Below the pieces are notes generated by a model, which saw only the letters and a program-made list of their open reading frames with translations, did not search any database and was not told the DNA's origin. Position numbers and translations under genes: made by a program. Of a stretch of DNA of 64,000 nucleotides, positions 1-8,057 are shown piece after piece; position 1 is the first letter of the stretch, and each line of letters starts with the position of its first letter. Source of the DNA: CAZCVI01 sp964502145 (lineage in GTDB: Bacteria > Acidobacteriota > Aminicenantia > UBA2199); contig CAZCVI010000005.1 of NCBI GenBank assembly GCA_964502145.1, forward strand, positions 124,001 through 188,000. The letters run 5' to 3'.

Positions 1-954
1 GAGTTTTTTCAATTAGATTCGGTATGTGAGGACGATGGGGAAAATTTTTACGTGCTGGACGGCAAGAAGTGCAATGTGAGAAAATTCTCAAAGGATGGTA
101 AGGAGTTGCTGAACTTTGGCAGCCGCGGAGAAGGTCCGCTGGAATGGAGTCAACCCTTTGGCGTGTTTTTTTCCAAGCAAACTGGGATCATCGTAACGGA
201 ATGGGCGAATTTTGCAACAATATCCACTACATCAGGAAAGCTTATTAAGAAAATCAATTTCGCCAAGAAGAAGGATGGCCTGTCCAATATCAAGTATATT
301 GCCGGAGACATTTTTTATGTGGTGTTTCAGAGGATGTTACGTTATAGGCAGCAGTTTTTGATCGATTCATCGGTGAATTTTTTGAATTCCAAGTTATATA
401 CTACCACTGGCGGGATTATCAAGGTGCCAAACGTGGGGACTATTTGGCATAAAAATATCGAGTTGTTTCCTGACCTGATTTTTGAGAGTTACAATGATCA
501 TGCCATTGCCGGACTTACAGATAGATATGAATTAAAGCTATTAAATAGCCAAGGAAAAGTGGTCAGGATAATTCGCAGAAAAGTAGAGGGTCAAAGGATA
601 ACGGAAAAAGAGCGAGAATACTTTTCCAAACTGTTCCTCAATGATACTTATTTATCACCTCCTGTCAAAAAATATTTAGTGTCCTTGATTCCCAAAAACA
701 AGATGTATTTCTATACCGCAAGACCTACATCCAAGTATGTGTTTGTGTTTCGTATCAAGCCAGATACCACCACGGATAAGCCACCCTACCCGGTGGATGT
801 CTTCTCAATAACCGGGGAATATCGGGGTGAAGTGAGTGTCCATAAATTACCATTGTTGGTGACTGATAAGTACATGTATTTTGAAGAAGGAAATGAAGAG
901 AACGAGGATGAATCGATTTTACTGGCGAAGTACAGCTATGAACTGGCAAAATAA
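1..954 (+). CDS. 6-bladed beta-propeller protein, 5' end outside window
   Basis: The reading frame is open from base 1, so the gene starts upstream of the window; at least 317 residues are present. The motif GSRGEGPLEWSQPFGV resembles the repeated G-x-G-P-x-x-F-x-x-P signature of NHL-like 6-bladed beta-propeller proteins common in Bacteroidetes and Aminicenantes. Blade-like repeats continue through the body (for example a segment beginning FSITGEYRGEV near the C-terminus). No catalytic motif is seen. Such proteins are usually exported and bind ligands or peptides; the export signal would lie outside the window. A hairpin at 1063-1096 probably terminates it. Family confidence moderate, function unknown. 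Confidence 0.6.
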   Translation, partial: EFFQLDSVCEDDGENFYVLDGKKCNVRKFSKDGKELLNFGSRGEGPLEWSQPFGVFFSKQTGIIVTEWANFATISTTSGKLIKKINFAKKKDGLSNIKYIAGDIFYVVFQRMLRYRQQFLIDSSVNFLNSKLYTTTGGIIKVPNVGTIWHKNIELFPDLIFESYNDHAIAGLTDRYELKLLNSQGKVVRIIRRKVEGQRITEKEREYFSKLFLNDTYLSPPVKKYLVSLIPKNKMYFYTARPTSKYVFVFRIKPDTTTDKPPYPVDVFSITGEYRGEVSVHKLPLLVTDKYMYFEEGNEENEDESILLAKYSYELAK

Positions 955-1062
955 ATCAATCATAGATTGGGTGGCTTATCATATGACGAGAGTAAAAAAT
1001 AAATTCATTGAACCACTTACAAATTGTTTGGAGGTAACAGTGTATTTATAAATTTTTGTACC

Positions 1063-1096
1063 AAAGGTGGGGAGGTGGTTAGTCCTCTCCACCTTT
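1063..1096 (+). terminator. Hairpin terminator after beta-propeller gene
   Basis: A stem of AAAGGTGGGGAGG pairing with CCTCTCCACCTTT across an 8-nt loop, followed by a pyrimidine-rich stretch (tcttcttc). It lies 109 bp after the stop of the upstream gene and is the best terminator candidate there. Confidence 0.5.
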
Positions 1097-1348
1097 CTTC
1101 TTCAACTATTTCCTGAAAAAACAATGAATATAATTGTATCCACATACTGAACAACCTGTATAACTTCGAAAATATCACGGGTATCTCTGCTCTGCTGCCG
1201 GATGAGACTGCATTAATAGTGCGGACAGAGATTGAGGGACACATCGGCTTGGCACGTGAAAATCTTTAATCATTTTTACAAGCCGTGTCTATGGTGTTGG
1301 GGTATTGGGAGATTTTCTGGGGACTACGCATTTGACAAAAAAAGAACC

Positions 1349-1373
1349 GGGTTTTTTAACCCTGAAGTTTTTT
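1349..1373 (+). terminator. Short GGGTT/AACCC hairpin followed by T-run
   Basis: GGGTT, a TTTT loop and AACCC, followed by gaag and six T. The 5-bp stem is short, so this is a weak candidate terminator just upstream of a good promoter at 1403-1431. Confidence 0.3.
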
Positions 1374-1402
1374 GATATACAAAAAAAATACATGTCTTGA
1401 TG

Positions 1403-1431
1403 TTGATTTTGTTTCATTTATATTATATAAT
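1403..1431 (+). promoter_or_regulatory. Sigma-70-type promoter for the small Cys/Gly peptide gene
   Basis: TTGATT, 17-bp spacer, TATAAT. Predicted transcription start near 1438, giving an unusually long leader of about 237 nt before the ATG at 1675. No known riboswitch was recognised in that leader. Confidence 0.5.
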
Positions 1432-1674
1432 GATGAAATGATCACTAGAATTTTTTCATATTGGACATGCTGCAATGAAATCATGCCCCCATTCCCTCTC
1501 AACCATACACTGAAGTCTATTTCTCACACCTAACCGTATTGTTCCCAATGGACATCAAAAAACCTTCGATTTTTTTCCAATCCTATCCAACGGAAAAATT
1601 CATCTCCTGTTTATTTTTGATCAAGAAAAAATAGGCAAATAATGCCTGAAAATAAAAAAATAATGGAGGTAAGT

Positions 1675-1824
1675 ATGCTGAATCCTTTGGCTTTTGTTCC
1701 AGATGAATCTATTGTTGAAGGCACATTCGGTCTTGAGGGCTGTAGATGTGTTGGCGGTTCTGGCCAAGGCGCCCGTGGATGCCTATGTGGTACCAATGAT
1801 GGTGGTGGTAGCAGTGTAGCTTGA
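1675..1824 (+). CDS. 49-residue Cys/Gly-rich peptide, candidate RiPP precursor
   Basis: The start is fixed by GGAGG at 1665-1669, five bases before ATG 1675; an ATG at 1642 in the same frame lacks such a site. The N-terminal half (about residues 1-22, with acidic residues) looks like a leader; the C-terminal half carries CRCVGGSG and GCLCGTNDGGGSSVA: four cysteines as two C-x-C pairs, with about a third glycine. That leader/core split is typical of ribosomally made, post-translationally modified peptides (radical-SAM or cyclodehydratase types), but no modifying enzyme or transporter lies in this window. The gene has its own strong promoter and a hairpin downstream. Alternatives: a secreted-peptide partner of the upstream beta-propeller, or a chance frame. 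Confidence 0.5.
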   Translation: MLNPLAFVPDESIVEGTFGLEGCRCVGGSGQGARGCLCGTNDGGGSSVA

Positions 1825-1984
1825 AATGGTCAAATTCAAATAGGAAAGTTTATTGAAGCTTAACGTGGTTTTTCATGAGTTAAGTGAAATAATTCCTATG
1901 CTTGCTATCAATCACGCCTGATTGGAACTTCCAAAGAAAAATCTTTGGAGGTGAGGGGCTGTGTTTGAAATGGTTGGTATTCAG

Positions 1985-2012
1985 GTTGGAGGGGAGATCA
2001 CTCCCTTCCAAC
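1985..2012 (+). terminator. Strong hairpin downstream of the small peptide gene
   Basis: GTTGGAGGGGAG pairs with CTCCCTTCCAAC (11 of 12 Watson-Crick, one G-T) over a 4-nt loop. No clean T-run follows, so it may be a terminator or a repeat hairpin. The rest of 1825-2020 shows no gene. Confidence 0.35.
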
Positions 2013-2020
2013 TCGTTTAT

Positions 2021-2167
2021 CTTCCAAGACACTGGCCCGAAATCGTATCCAAGACTCTGTTTTCGCCGCTTATTAATGCGCCAGGATGGCGCATTTAGTA
2101 GACGCGACATCCTTGTCGCGTTATTTTATTCAACTGTCTCCAAGAGTTTCGATTTGCAAGAATTTCT
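2021..2167. repeat. 147-bp direct repeat, copy A (downstream of TIR-ATPase gene)
   Basis: Aligns without gaps to 4398-4544. It contains two neighbouring hairpins, GCGCCA-gga-TGGCGC and GCGACA-tcct-TGTCGC, whose loops (gga / tcc) are complementary. Short frames across it are accidental. Copies A and B bracket the TIR-ATPase-nuclease gene in the same orientation. The sequence from 2168 to 2347 shows nothing further. Confidence 0.8.
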
Positions 2168-2347
2168 CTATAGTAATAATCGAACTGCGCCTAGCGCCGT
2201 TTGTTGGAGTGCTTCCAATAAAGCATTTTTACTTTTGTCTTCATTCCTTTTTTCCTCTACTAGTATAATACTATCATCCGAGGTAGATTTTAATCGGAAA
2301 AATCGCTATTGATTACATGGAATCTCTGGCCTGGCACCTATGTTTTC

Positions 2348-4315
2348 CTATGATTTTATCTCGGCTTGCACATGGTCGGAAATATTTCTTTTTTCAGCGT
2401 CAAAGCCGATGCCGATCAGGATTATTTTTTTTGATTGCCCCATGAATTGTTCATAATAGGCTTTATCATTGATCTGCTTGAGGGCTTTGGCCGCACTGCC
2501 CATTTTAAACTCGATGATATAGATATATTGGTCTGTCTCTACCAGCATATCAATCCGGCCACGATTGCTGAAATGTTCCGGGTAAACTTTGCCCATGGCC
2601 AGCTTCAAAACCAGATAAAAAACCAGGTGATAATACTTTTCTACTTCTCCCGCTACCAGGGGATAGGGAATCGCGGCGAGAAAAGATTTCATTTTATCAA
2701 TGAACCCCGTGATGTCGTTGTTTTCCAGAGACTCTTTTATATCCAGACCAAGACTGTCAGAAACATCTTGGGGCTGCCCGGAGAACTCTTCCAATAAATT
2801 ATAGAGAAATGCATTCTCAACCTCACGGTTGGGGTAGGATAACACGTACCTGTTACCGACATGTTTTTTGATAGTCAAATAACCGGTCTGAAAAAGCAAC
2901 AGGTTCATATTGATATTGGCGATATCGAATTTATCGAAGAATTGTTCGTTCACTCTGAATGAGTCCCACCCGCGCACATCAATCGCCCTTGTTCTTGCCA
3001 TTTTAGCAAGAAAAGTGGGCGTGCCAGTGGCAAACCAGAAGGATTTAAACTCTTTATGGAGAAAAAAACTCATGATTGAAATAGGATTGTAAACAAAAAA
3101 TTTGCTGTCCCAGGAATAACCGTTATAATACTCTTTTAACTTTTTAAATAATTCCTCGTGCGTATAACCAGGAACGGTGTCCAGATACTCTTGGATATAA
3201 TGATGGAAATGCAGTTCTATTTCCTCGGTAGTGTATCCCAGTATGGGCACATAATCTGAAAGAAAGGTGAGGTCCACCAGATGGTTCAAATCGCTGAAAA
3301 TAGATAACCGGCTGAAGCGGGAAACCCCGGTCATAAAAAGGAGCCTGATGTTTTCTTGCAGGCCTTTGAGGACAGAATAAAAACTTTTGAGTGTATCCCG
3401 GTTCTCTTCGGCTTTTTCTAAATTATCAATATAATCCGTGAGTGGTTTATCGTATTCATCGATCAGGACAATAACCCGCTTATCTTTGGCCAATTTACGG
3501 ATTAGGTCCATGAATTTTTCGACAATACTATCCCCCTGCAACTGGACTTTAAACTCCCCTGCCATAAGGTTCAATGTATTATCCAATGCCTTATCCAGCC
3601 CCAGGTTTTTATAATCGATTCTCAAGAAGTCCAGGTGAATCACGGGGTATTTCTCCCATTGGATGCGGTCATAAATCCAACATCCTTGGAACAAATCGCG
3701 GTTACCCTGGCAAATCTCTTTTATGGTGGAAATTAACAATGATTTCCCGAATCGCCGCGGACGGGATAAAAAGTAAGCCCCACCATTGGCCACCAGATTA
3801 TAGATATATTTGGTTTTATCCACATAGATATAATTATCGTTAATCAATGTCGAGAATGTGGAGACGCTGAGGGGCAATAATTTCCTTTTTAAAATCCGTG
3901 GGGGTTCCTTATAGACTCCACCCAGACCCTGGCAGATGGTGGGGTAATTGGTTTCAAATTTTTCAGCGGAGGAAACATCAATGGCTTGAATGGGTTTTAG
4001 AAACTGGGGCAGTTGCGCTGGGCACTCTTTTAACAACAGAGGCCGTATTTTTTTCATTCGTGTTTCGGAATTTTCAGCCATCAAGGCGGTTTGTTCCAAT
4101 TGAGGCCATTGGGAGCGGCAGTAATCCGGGGTTAAGATGGGGACAATAAAATCGCATTCATCCAATCTTTTGGCCACATGAACCATCCAATTGTCGCCCC
4201 AGGGGATGGGTTCTTTATCGGATACACACTCCACACCATCCCGCGTTAAGCGGTTAGATAATTCACTGACAAACCGTTCATCCTTTTGGTAATAACTTAA
4301 AAAAACCTTGCTCAT
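2348..4315 (-). CDS. TIR domain - AAA-ATPase - PD-(D/E)XK nuclease fusion
   Basis: Start chosen at ATG 4315 (MSKVFLSYYQKDERF), where TIR homology begins, rather than an in-frame codon at 4348. Residues 3-135 form a TIR/SEFIR-like fold, with an acidic residue in SQWPQLEQ at the usual TIR NADase position. About 155-440 is a PF09820-type ATPase (P-loop in RPRRFGKSLL, Walker B VIVLIDEYD). About 560-640 is a PF08011-type PD-(D/E)XK nuclease (GRIDMLVETDQ then YIIEFK). ATPase-nuclease proteins of this type are common and poorly understood; a TIR front end suggests NAD-linked or signalling-triggered defence (inference). It stands alone, reading leftward between two 147-bp direct repeats, as if carried as a cassette. 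Confidence 0.85.
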   Translation of the reverse strand: MSKVFLSYYQKDERFVSELSNRLTRDGVECVSDKEPIPWGDNWMVHVAKRLDECDFIVPILTPDYCRSQWPQLEQTALMAENSETRMKKIRPLLLKECPAQLPQFLKPIQAIDVSSAEKFETNYPTICQGLGGVYKEPPRILKRKLLPLSVSTFSTLINDNYIYVDKTKYIYNLVANGGAYFLSRPRRFGKSLLISTIKEICQGNRDLFQGCWIYDRIQWEKYPVIHLDFLRIDYKNLGLDKALDNTLNLMAGEFKVQLQGDSIVEKFMDLIRKLAKDKRVIVLIDEYDKPLTDYIDNLEKAEENRDTLKSFYSVLKGLQENIRLLFMTGVSRFSRLSIFSDLNHLVDLTFLSDYVPILGYTTEEIELHFHHYIQEYLDTVPGYTHEELFKKLKEYYNGYSWDSKFFVYNPISIMSFFLHKEFKSFWFATGTPTFLAKMARTRAIDVRGWDSFRVNEQFFDKFDIANINMNLLLFQTGYLTIKKHVGNRYVLSYPNREVENAFLYNLLEEFSGQPQDVSDSLGLDIKESLENNDITGFIDKMKSFLAAIPYPLVAGEVEKYYHLVFYLVLKLAMGKVYPEHFSNRGRIDMLVETDQYIYIIEFKMGSAAKALKQINDKAYYEQFMGQSKKIILIGIGFDAEKRNISDHVQAEIKS

Positions 4316-4397
4316 CACACACGTCCTGTTTCCTCGCGGTATAAACACACCAATAGTATATCATATAGAGGTTAAAATGCCAAATATTCTTCTAATT

Positions 4398-4544
4398 CTT
4401 CCAAAAAACTCCCTCGAAATCCTATCCAAGACCCTGTTTTCGCCGCTTATTAATGCGCCAGGATGGCGCGTCTACGTAGACGCGACATCCTTGTCGCATT
4501 ATTTTATTCAACTGTTTCCAAGTACTTCGATTGGCAGGAATTTC
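4398..4544. repeat. 147-bp direct repeat, copy B (upstream of TIR-ATPase gene)
   Basis: Ungapped match to copy A at 2021-2167. Differences cluster outside the two hairpins; copy B has a small extra palindrome, tctacgtaga, between them. Lies 83 bp upstream of the TIR-ATPase start. The following 4545-4705 carries no recognisable gene. Confidence 0.8.
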
Positions 4545-4705
4545 TTTCCGTTTATAATCCCACGGAGCGCTACGACGTTGGTGGTATCGCTTCCTACTCG
4601 ACGGCTCTCTTTTAAAGTCGAAAGGGGCAGGCGGAATTATTGAACCCGTTTAAACCAACACCCAAAACTGTGGCAAAATAATTTTTTTTTGTACCGCTTT
4701 TTTGA

Positions 4706-5176
4706 GTTGAAAATTTTCTTGATTCAAAGTATAATAATACCCGTGGATGATCATTTCTTCTATTTCTTAGAGAATCGACCCATGAGTACTATTTCCAATG
4801 AATTCGTTGGCAAACCAACCGTGGTGTTCAATTTCCAACGAATTCGTAGAAAAACCAACCGTGGTGTTCAATTTCCAACGAATTCGTAGAAAAACCTACC
4901 GTGGTGTTCAATTTCCAACGAATTCGTAGAAAAACCAACCGTAGTGTTCAATTTCCAATGAATTCGTAGAAAAACCAACCGTAGCGTTCGATTTCCAATG
5001 AATTCGTTGAAAATCCAACCGTAGCGTTCGATTTCCAATGAATTCGTAGAAAAACCAACAGTAGCGTTCGTTTTCCAATGAATTCGGTGGAAATTCTACT
5101 AAAAGACTGGGAATCCAAACTTGAACTATCGCTTTTTCACCCCACCATTGGAAATTCAACAAATCGGTTGGAATAA
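4706..5176. repeat. GAATTC satellite element, locus 1: eight 40-bp units with conserved flanks
   Basis: Units begin at 4801, 4841, 4881, 4921, 4961, 5001, 5041 and 5081, an exact 40-bp period, each with aattcg near its start and a near-palindrome around GAATTC. Flanks on both sides (4706-4745 and 5100-5176) match those of a second locus at 47120-47570. The period is not a multiple of three and frames on either strand are repetitive, so it is not coding. It lies upstream of the hydrogenase operon. Confidence 0.9.
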
Positions 5177-5355
5177 GCCCGGCAAAATTTGCCTCTCCCA
5201 TTCTTCCTTTTAATTTGGCGTCGAATTCAGGTTGGATTCGCAGTATTTGCCCAAGATTAACATTTTTTTCCTCGACGAAGTATCGTTATAAAACATTTCT
5301 TAAATCGTCGAAAGTACTGTTATAAATAAGCAATACAAGAAAAAAAAATTTCTAT

Positions 5356-5403
5356 TCGTTAATCTCTTGACAAATATATTCATATTTGTTAAACTATTGA
5401 CGA
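5356..5403 (+). promoter_or_regulatory. Leaderless promoter of the rex-hydrogenase operon with two Rex-box-like sites
   Basis: Site 1 is TCGTTAA-tctc-TTGACAA (5356-5373) and site 2 is TTGTTAA-acta-TTGACGA (5386-5403), close to the clostridial-type Rex operator TTGTTAA-N4-TTAACAA. Their centres are 30 bp apart, about three helical turns. Site 1 contains a TTGACA -35 box (5367-5372); with a 17-bp spacer the -10 box is TAAACT (5390-5395), inside site 2. The ATG follows 9 nt later with no Shine-Dalgarno sequence, so the mRNA probably begins at or just before the start codon. Autoregulation by Rex in response to NADH/NAD+ is the inference. Confidence 0.6.
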
Positions 5404-5404
5404 A

Positions 5405-6280
5405 ATGAATGCGATTGGACGATTAGGAAGATACTTAGAAGTGATTGCAAAGCTCCCCCGGGACAAGGGAACTATTTCCTCCCAGGAGTTGGCGGCGCTG
5501 ACTGGCTCGACACCTTCAACGGTGCGGCAGGATTTTTACACCCATCTGGATAAGAAAGGGAAATCCCGGGTCGGTTATAATGTCAAAATGCTGAACAGAA
5601 CACTTTTGAAACTTCTGGGTATGGAAATAGAAAATCGCATCGTTGTGCTGGGCGGCGGTAAACTGGGCCGCGCTCTGGCAGGCTATAAAGAATTTGGGAA
5701 GATCAATATTACCTTTGCCGCCTTCTTTGATAATGCAGATGACAAAATCGGGCAGACGGTCGACGGTATACCGGTGTTTCATATCTCGCATCTGAGCACC
5801 TATTTACATGAAAATGCCGATATTAAGATGGCTATCGTGGCGGTTCCCGCCCAAGTAGCCCAAGAAGTCGCCTCGTATGCTGAAAAATGCGGCATTGAAG
5901 CCTTCTGGAATTTTTCACCCGTATTGCTGGAACTATCGGAAAACGTGGTGGTCCATAATCAATATATCGGCGTTAGCTTGTACCAGTTGATCTTCGAAAT
6001 GAAAAATCGTGTGAGAAAAGGAGTGATACCAATGGAATTAATGATTTGTGTCGGTAGTTCCTGTCATTTGAAAGGTTCGGAAGAAGTGGTGAGATTGTTT
6101 AAACAACTGTTGGATAAGGAGGGTGTTACCCGCAAGATTATTCTGAAAGGAAGTTTTTGCATGGGCAAATGCTCGGATAACGGCGTCACCGTAAAATTCG
6201 GCGAGAATTTTTATAAAGTCCGCCCCGATGAAGCTGAAAAAGTGTTCTACGATACTATTTTACCCTCTTTAAAAGCGTAA
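5405..6280 (+). CDS. rex: Rex redox-sensing repressor fused to thioredoxin-like [2Fe-2S] ferredoxin
   Basis: Residues 1-75 are a winged helix (SSQELAALTGSTPSTVRQD), and about 76-205 a Rossmann domain with VVLGGGKLGRAL, as in the NAD(H)-sensing Rex repressor. Unlike normal Rex (about 210 residues), the frame continues into residues 210-291, a NuoE/HydC-like [2Fe-2S] domain with cysteines in CVGSSC and CMGKC. At the junction AAAGGAG precedes an in-frame ATG at 6032, so the ferredoxin part could also be made alone. It heads the hydrogenase operon, 38 bp before the next gene. The fusion may couple regulator to hydrogenase electron flow, or may simply be two genes merged in one frame. ATG 5405 is the only plausible start; an in-frame TAA lies 15 bp upstream. 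Confidence 0.85.
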   Translation: MNAIGRLGRYLEVIAKLPRDKGTISSQELAALTGSTPSTVRQDFYTHLDKKGKSRVGYNVKMLNRTLLKLLGMEIENRIVVLGGGKLGRALAGYKEFGKINITFAAFFDNADDKIGQTVDGIPVFHISHLSTYLHENADIKMAIVAVPAQVAQEVASYAEKCGIEAFWNFSPVLLELSENVVVHNQYIGVSLYQLIFEMKNRVRKGVIPMELMICVGSSCHLKGSEEVVRLFKQLLDKEGVTRKIILKGSFCMGKCSDNGVTVKFGENFYKVRPDEAEKVFYDTILPSLKA

Positions 6281-6318
6281 TATTTCGCGACCAAACGGGT
6301 CCATGTCCAGGAGGCGAT

Positions 6319-8055
6319 ATGTGGGTGATTGAAACTGATTCCAAAAACTGCCGGGATTGCAACAAATGCTTGAAAGAATGCCCGGTGAAAGCAATTAAAT
6401 TTGAAAACAGCGTTTCCCGGATCGTCGAGGAGCGTTGCGTGCTGTGTGGCAATTGTATCCGGTCCTGTCCCCAGGGAGCGAAAAAGGCCCGCTCCTATCT
6501 GCCGGAAGTGAAAGGCCTGTTGGCCAGCGGTGAGACTGTGATTGCTTCCTTGGCCCCCTCTTTTGCCGCCTATTTTAACCACTATCATTATCAAAAGATT
6601 ATCGCGGTATTGAAGAAACTGGGTTTTCATTACGTGGAAGAGACTGCCTTTGGCGCCTATTATACAGCTATGGCCACGCGCTATGAAATGCAACAAACCC
6701 CCGGGTTCTGGTTTGGTTCTGCCTGTCCTTCTGCTGTCAATCTCGTGGAACGTTATTTTCCCCATTTTTTACCCCACATGTCGCGCGCCGATTCCCCCGT
6801 CATCGCCCATGCCAAATTAATCAAGGCTCATTACGGCGAAGATGTCCGGGTCGTGTTTATCTCTCCCTGCGCGGCTAAAAAACAGGAAGTGATGGAAGAC
6901 GCGGTTAAAGGTCTGGTCGATTATCCCCTCTCTTTTTTGGAATTGGATGAATGGTTGGCAGACAGCGGCATTGATGTGAATGCCCTGACCGATGATCAAG
7001 ATTTTGAGCGCACCGCCCCAGGAATGGGCCGGCTCTTTCCTATTCGCGGTGGTATCTTAAAAGCGGCAGACCTCGAATCGGATTACACTTCTTTCCGCCA
7101 CCTGAGCATCTCGGGACAAAATAATATTATATCTTTCCTGGAACATTTTAAACCGGAAGAGTACCCGGACCTGCAATTTGTAGATTTGTTGATGTGCGAT
7201 GGGGGATGCATCAACGGACCATTGGGCTGGAAAGAACTAAATCCCATCAACCGGGTTATTGTGACCCGCTACCAGAAAGATAAAACCGATAAGGTCCAAC
7301 CCTTGCAAGAGTTCCCGCTACCCGAGTTATTGGTGCGCAACTACCGCGACCTCAAAAAAGAATACAAACAACCCACGGACCAGGATATCAGGGAGATATT
7401 AAAACTGATCGGCAAGTTGTATAAAGAAGATGAATTAAATTGCGGGGGCTGCGGTTATGCGACCTGCCTGGAAAAAGCTCACGCCGTGTTTCATGGTATG
7501 GCTGAAGCCGAGATGTGTCTCCCTTTCATGCGCAAGAAAGCGGAAAGCTTTTCCAATATTATCGTCGAACATACACCCAACGGCGTGGTATTGCTGAACC
7601 GCGAGATGAAGATTTTAACCACCAATCCCTCCTTCCTCAAGTTATTTAATTTGGAACCGGGCCGGGAAATGACGGGTCGTTCGATTAAGAGTATCATGAC
7701 CGATATCGCTCCCTTTCTCAAAGCAGATTCCCTTAAATCCCTGGTAGAAGAGAAGATTTATATCGAGGTAAGCAAACGCTGGGTTCGCTTGGTAGCCTAT
7801 CCCATGATTGATGAGCGGATGGTGGTGGGTCTTTTTCATGATGTCACCAAGGAAGAGGCGCAACGCGGTGAATTGGACACAATTCGCAAGGAAATTGCCG
7901 AGCATACGCACGATGTTATTTTAAAACAGATGCGGGTGGCCCAGGAAATTGCTGGCTTGCTGGGAGAAACGACTGCGGAAACGAAGGCAATGCTCTCCAA
8001 ATTGGTCAAGGTATTAACTATTGACGAGCACAGACCGGATCAGGAAGGATTTTAA
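6319..8055 (+). CDS. Sensory [FeFe]-hydrogenase (group C type) with PAS domain
   Basis: 578 residues. Two [4Fe-4S] motifs (CRDCNKCLKECP at 11-22, CVLCGNCIRSCP at 40-51) precede an H-cluster domain with GSACPS (133-138), SPCAAKK (C184) and MCDGGC (C293, C297). The usual proton-transfer cysteine of TSCCP is alanine here, as in sensory hydrogenases such as TmHydS. A further Fe-S module (C375, C378, C383, C400) and a PAS domain (about 411-510) follow, then a helical tail. This order matches group C hydrogenases, thought to sense H2 and signal through a partner. Two bases separate it from the PP2C phosphatase, a likely output partner; no histidine kinase is in the operon. Confidence 0.9.
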   Translation: MWVIETDSKNCRDCNKCLKECPVKAIKFENSVSRIVEERCVLCGNCIRSCPQGAKKARSYLPEVKGLLASGETVIASLAPSFAAYFNHYHYQKIIAVLKKLGFHYVEETAFGAYYTAMATRYEMQQTPGFWFGSACPSAVNLVERYFPHFLPHMSRADSPVIAHAKLIKAHYGEDVRVVFISPCAAKKQEVMEDAVKGLVDYPLSFLELDEWLADSGIDVNALTDDQDFERTAPGMGRLFPIRGGILKAADLESDYTSFRHLSISGQNNIISFLEHFKPEEYPDLQFVDLLMCDGGCINGPLGWKELNPINRVIVTRYQKDKTDKVQPLQEFPLPELLVRNYRDLKKEYKQPTDQDIREILKLIGKLYKEDELNCGGCGYATCLEKAHAVFHGMAEAEMCLPFMRKKAESFSNIIVEHTPNGVVLLNREMKILTTNPSFLKLFNLEPGREMTGRSIKSIMTDIAPFLKADSLKSLVEEKIYIEVSKRWVRLVAYPMIDERMVVGLFHDVTKEEAQRGELDTIRKEIAEHTHDVILKQMRVAQEIAGLLGETTAETKAMLSKLVKVLTIDEHRPDQEGF

Positions 8056-8057
8056 AG

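Noticed and set aside
1902..2312. 136-residue plus-strand frame upstream of the TIR-ATPase gene
   Set aside because: It runs through the hairpin and the 147-bp repeat, has no ribosome-binding site and shows no family resemblance.
4801..5100. CRISPR array
   Set aside because: The units are contiguous 40-bp repeats without unique spacers, and no cas genes are present; the 9-bp arrays likewise lack spacers of CRISPR size.
4908..5201. Minus-strand frame across the 40-bp array with repeated 'FYEFVGN'-like peptides
   Set aside because: The peptide repeats simply reflect the DNA satellite; the 40-bp period shifts frame each unit, and there is no ribosome-binding site.
6297..6318. Riboswitch or long leader before the sensory hydrogenase
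   Set aside because: Only 38 bp separate it from the rex fusion, enough for a ribosome-binding site (aggag) and nothing more.
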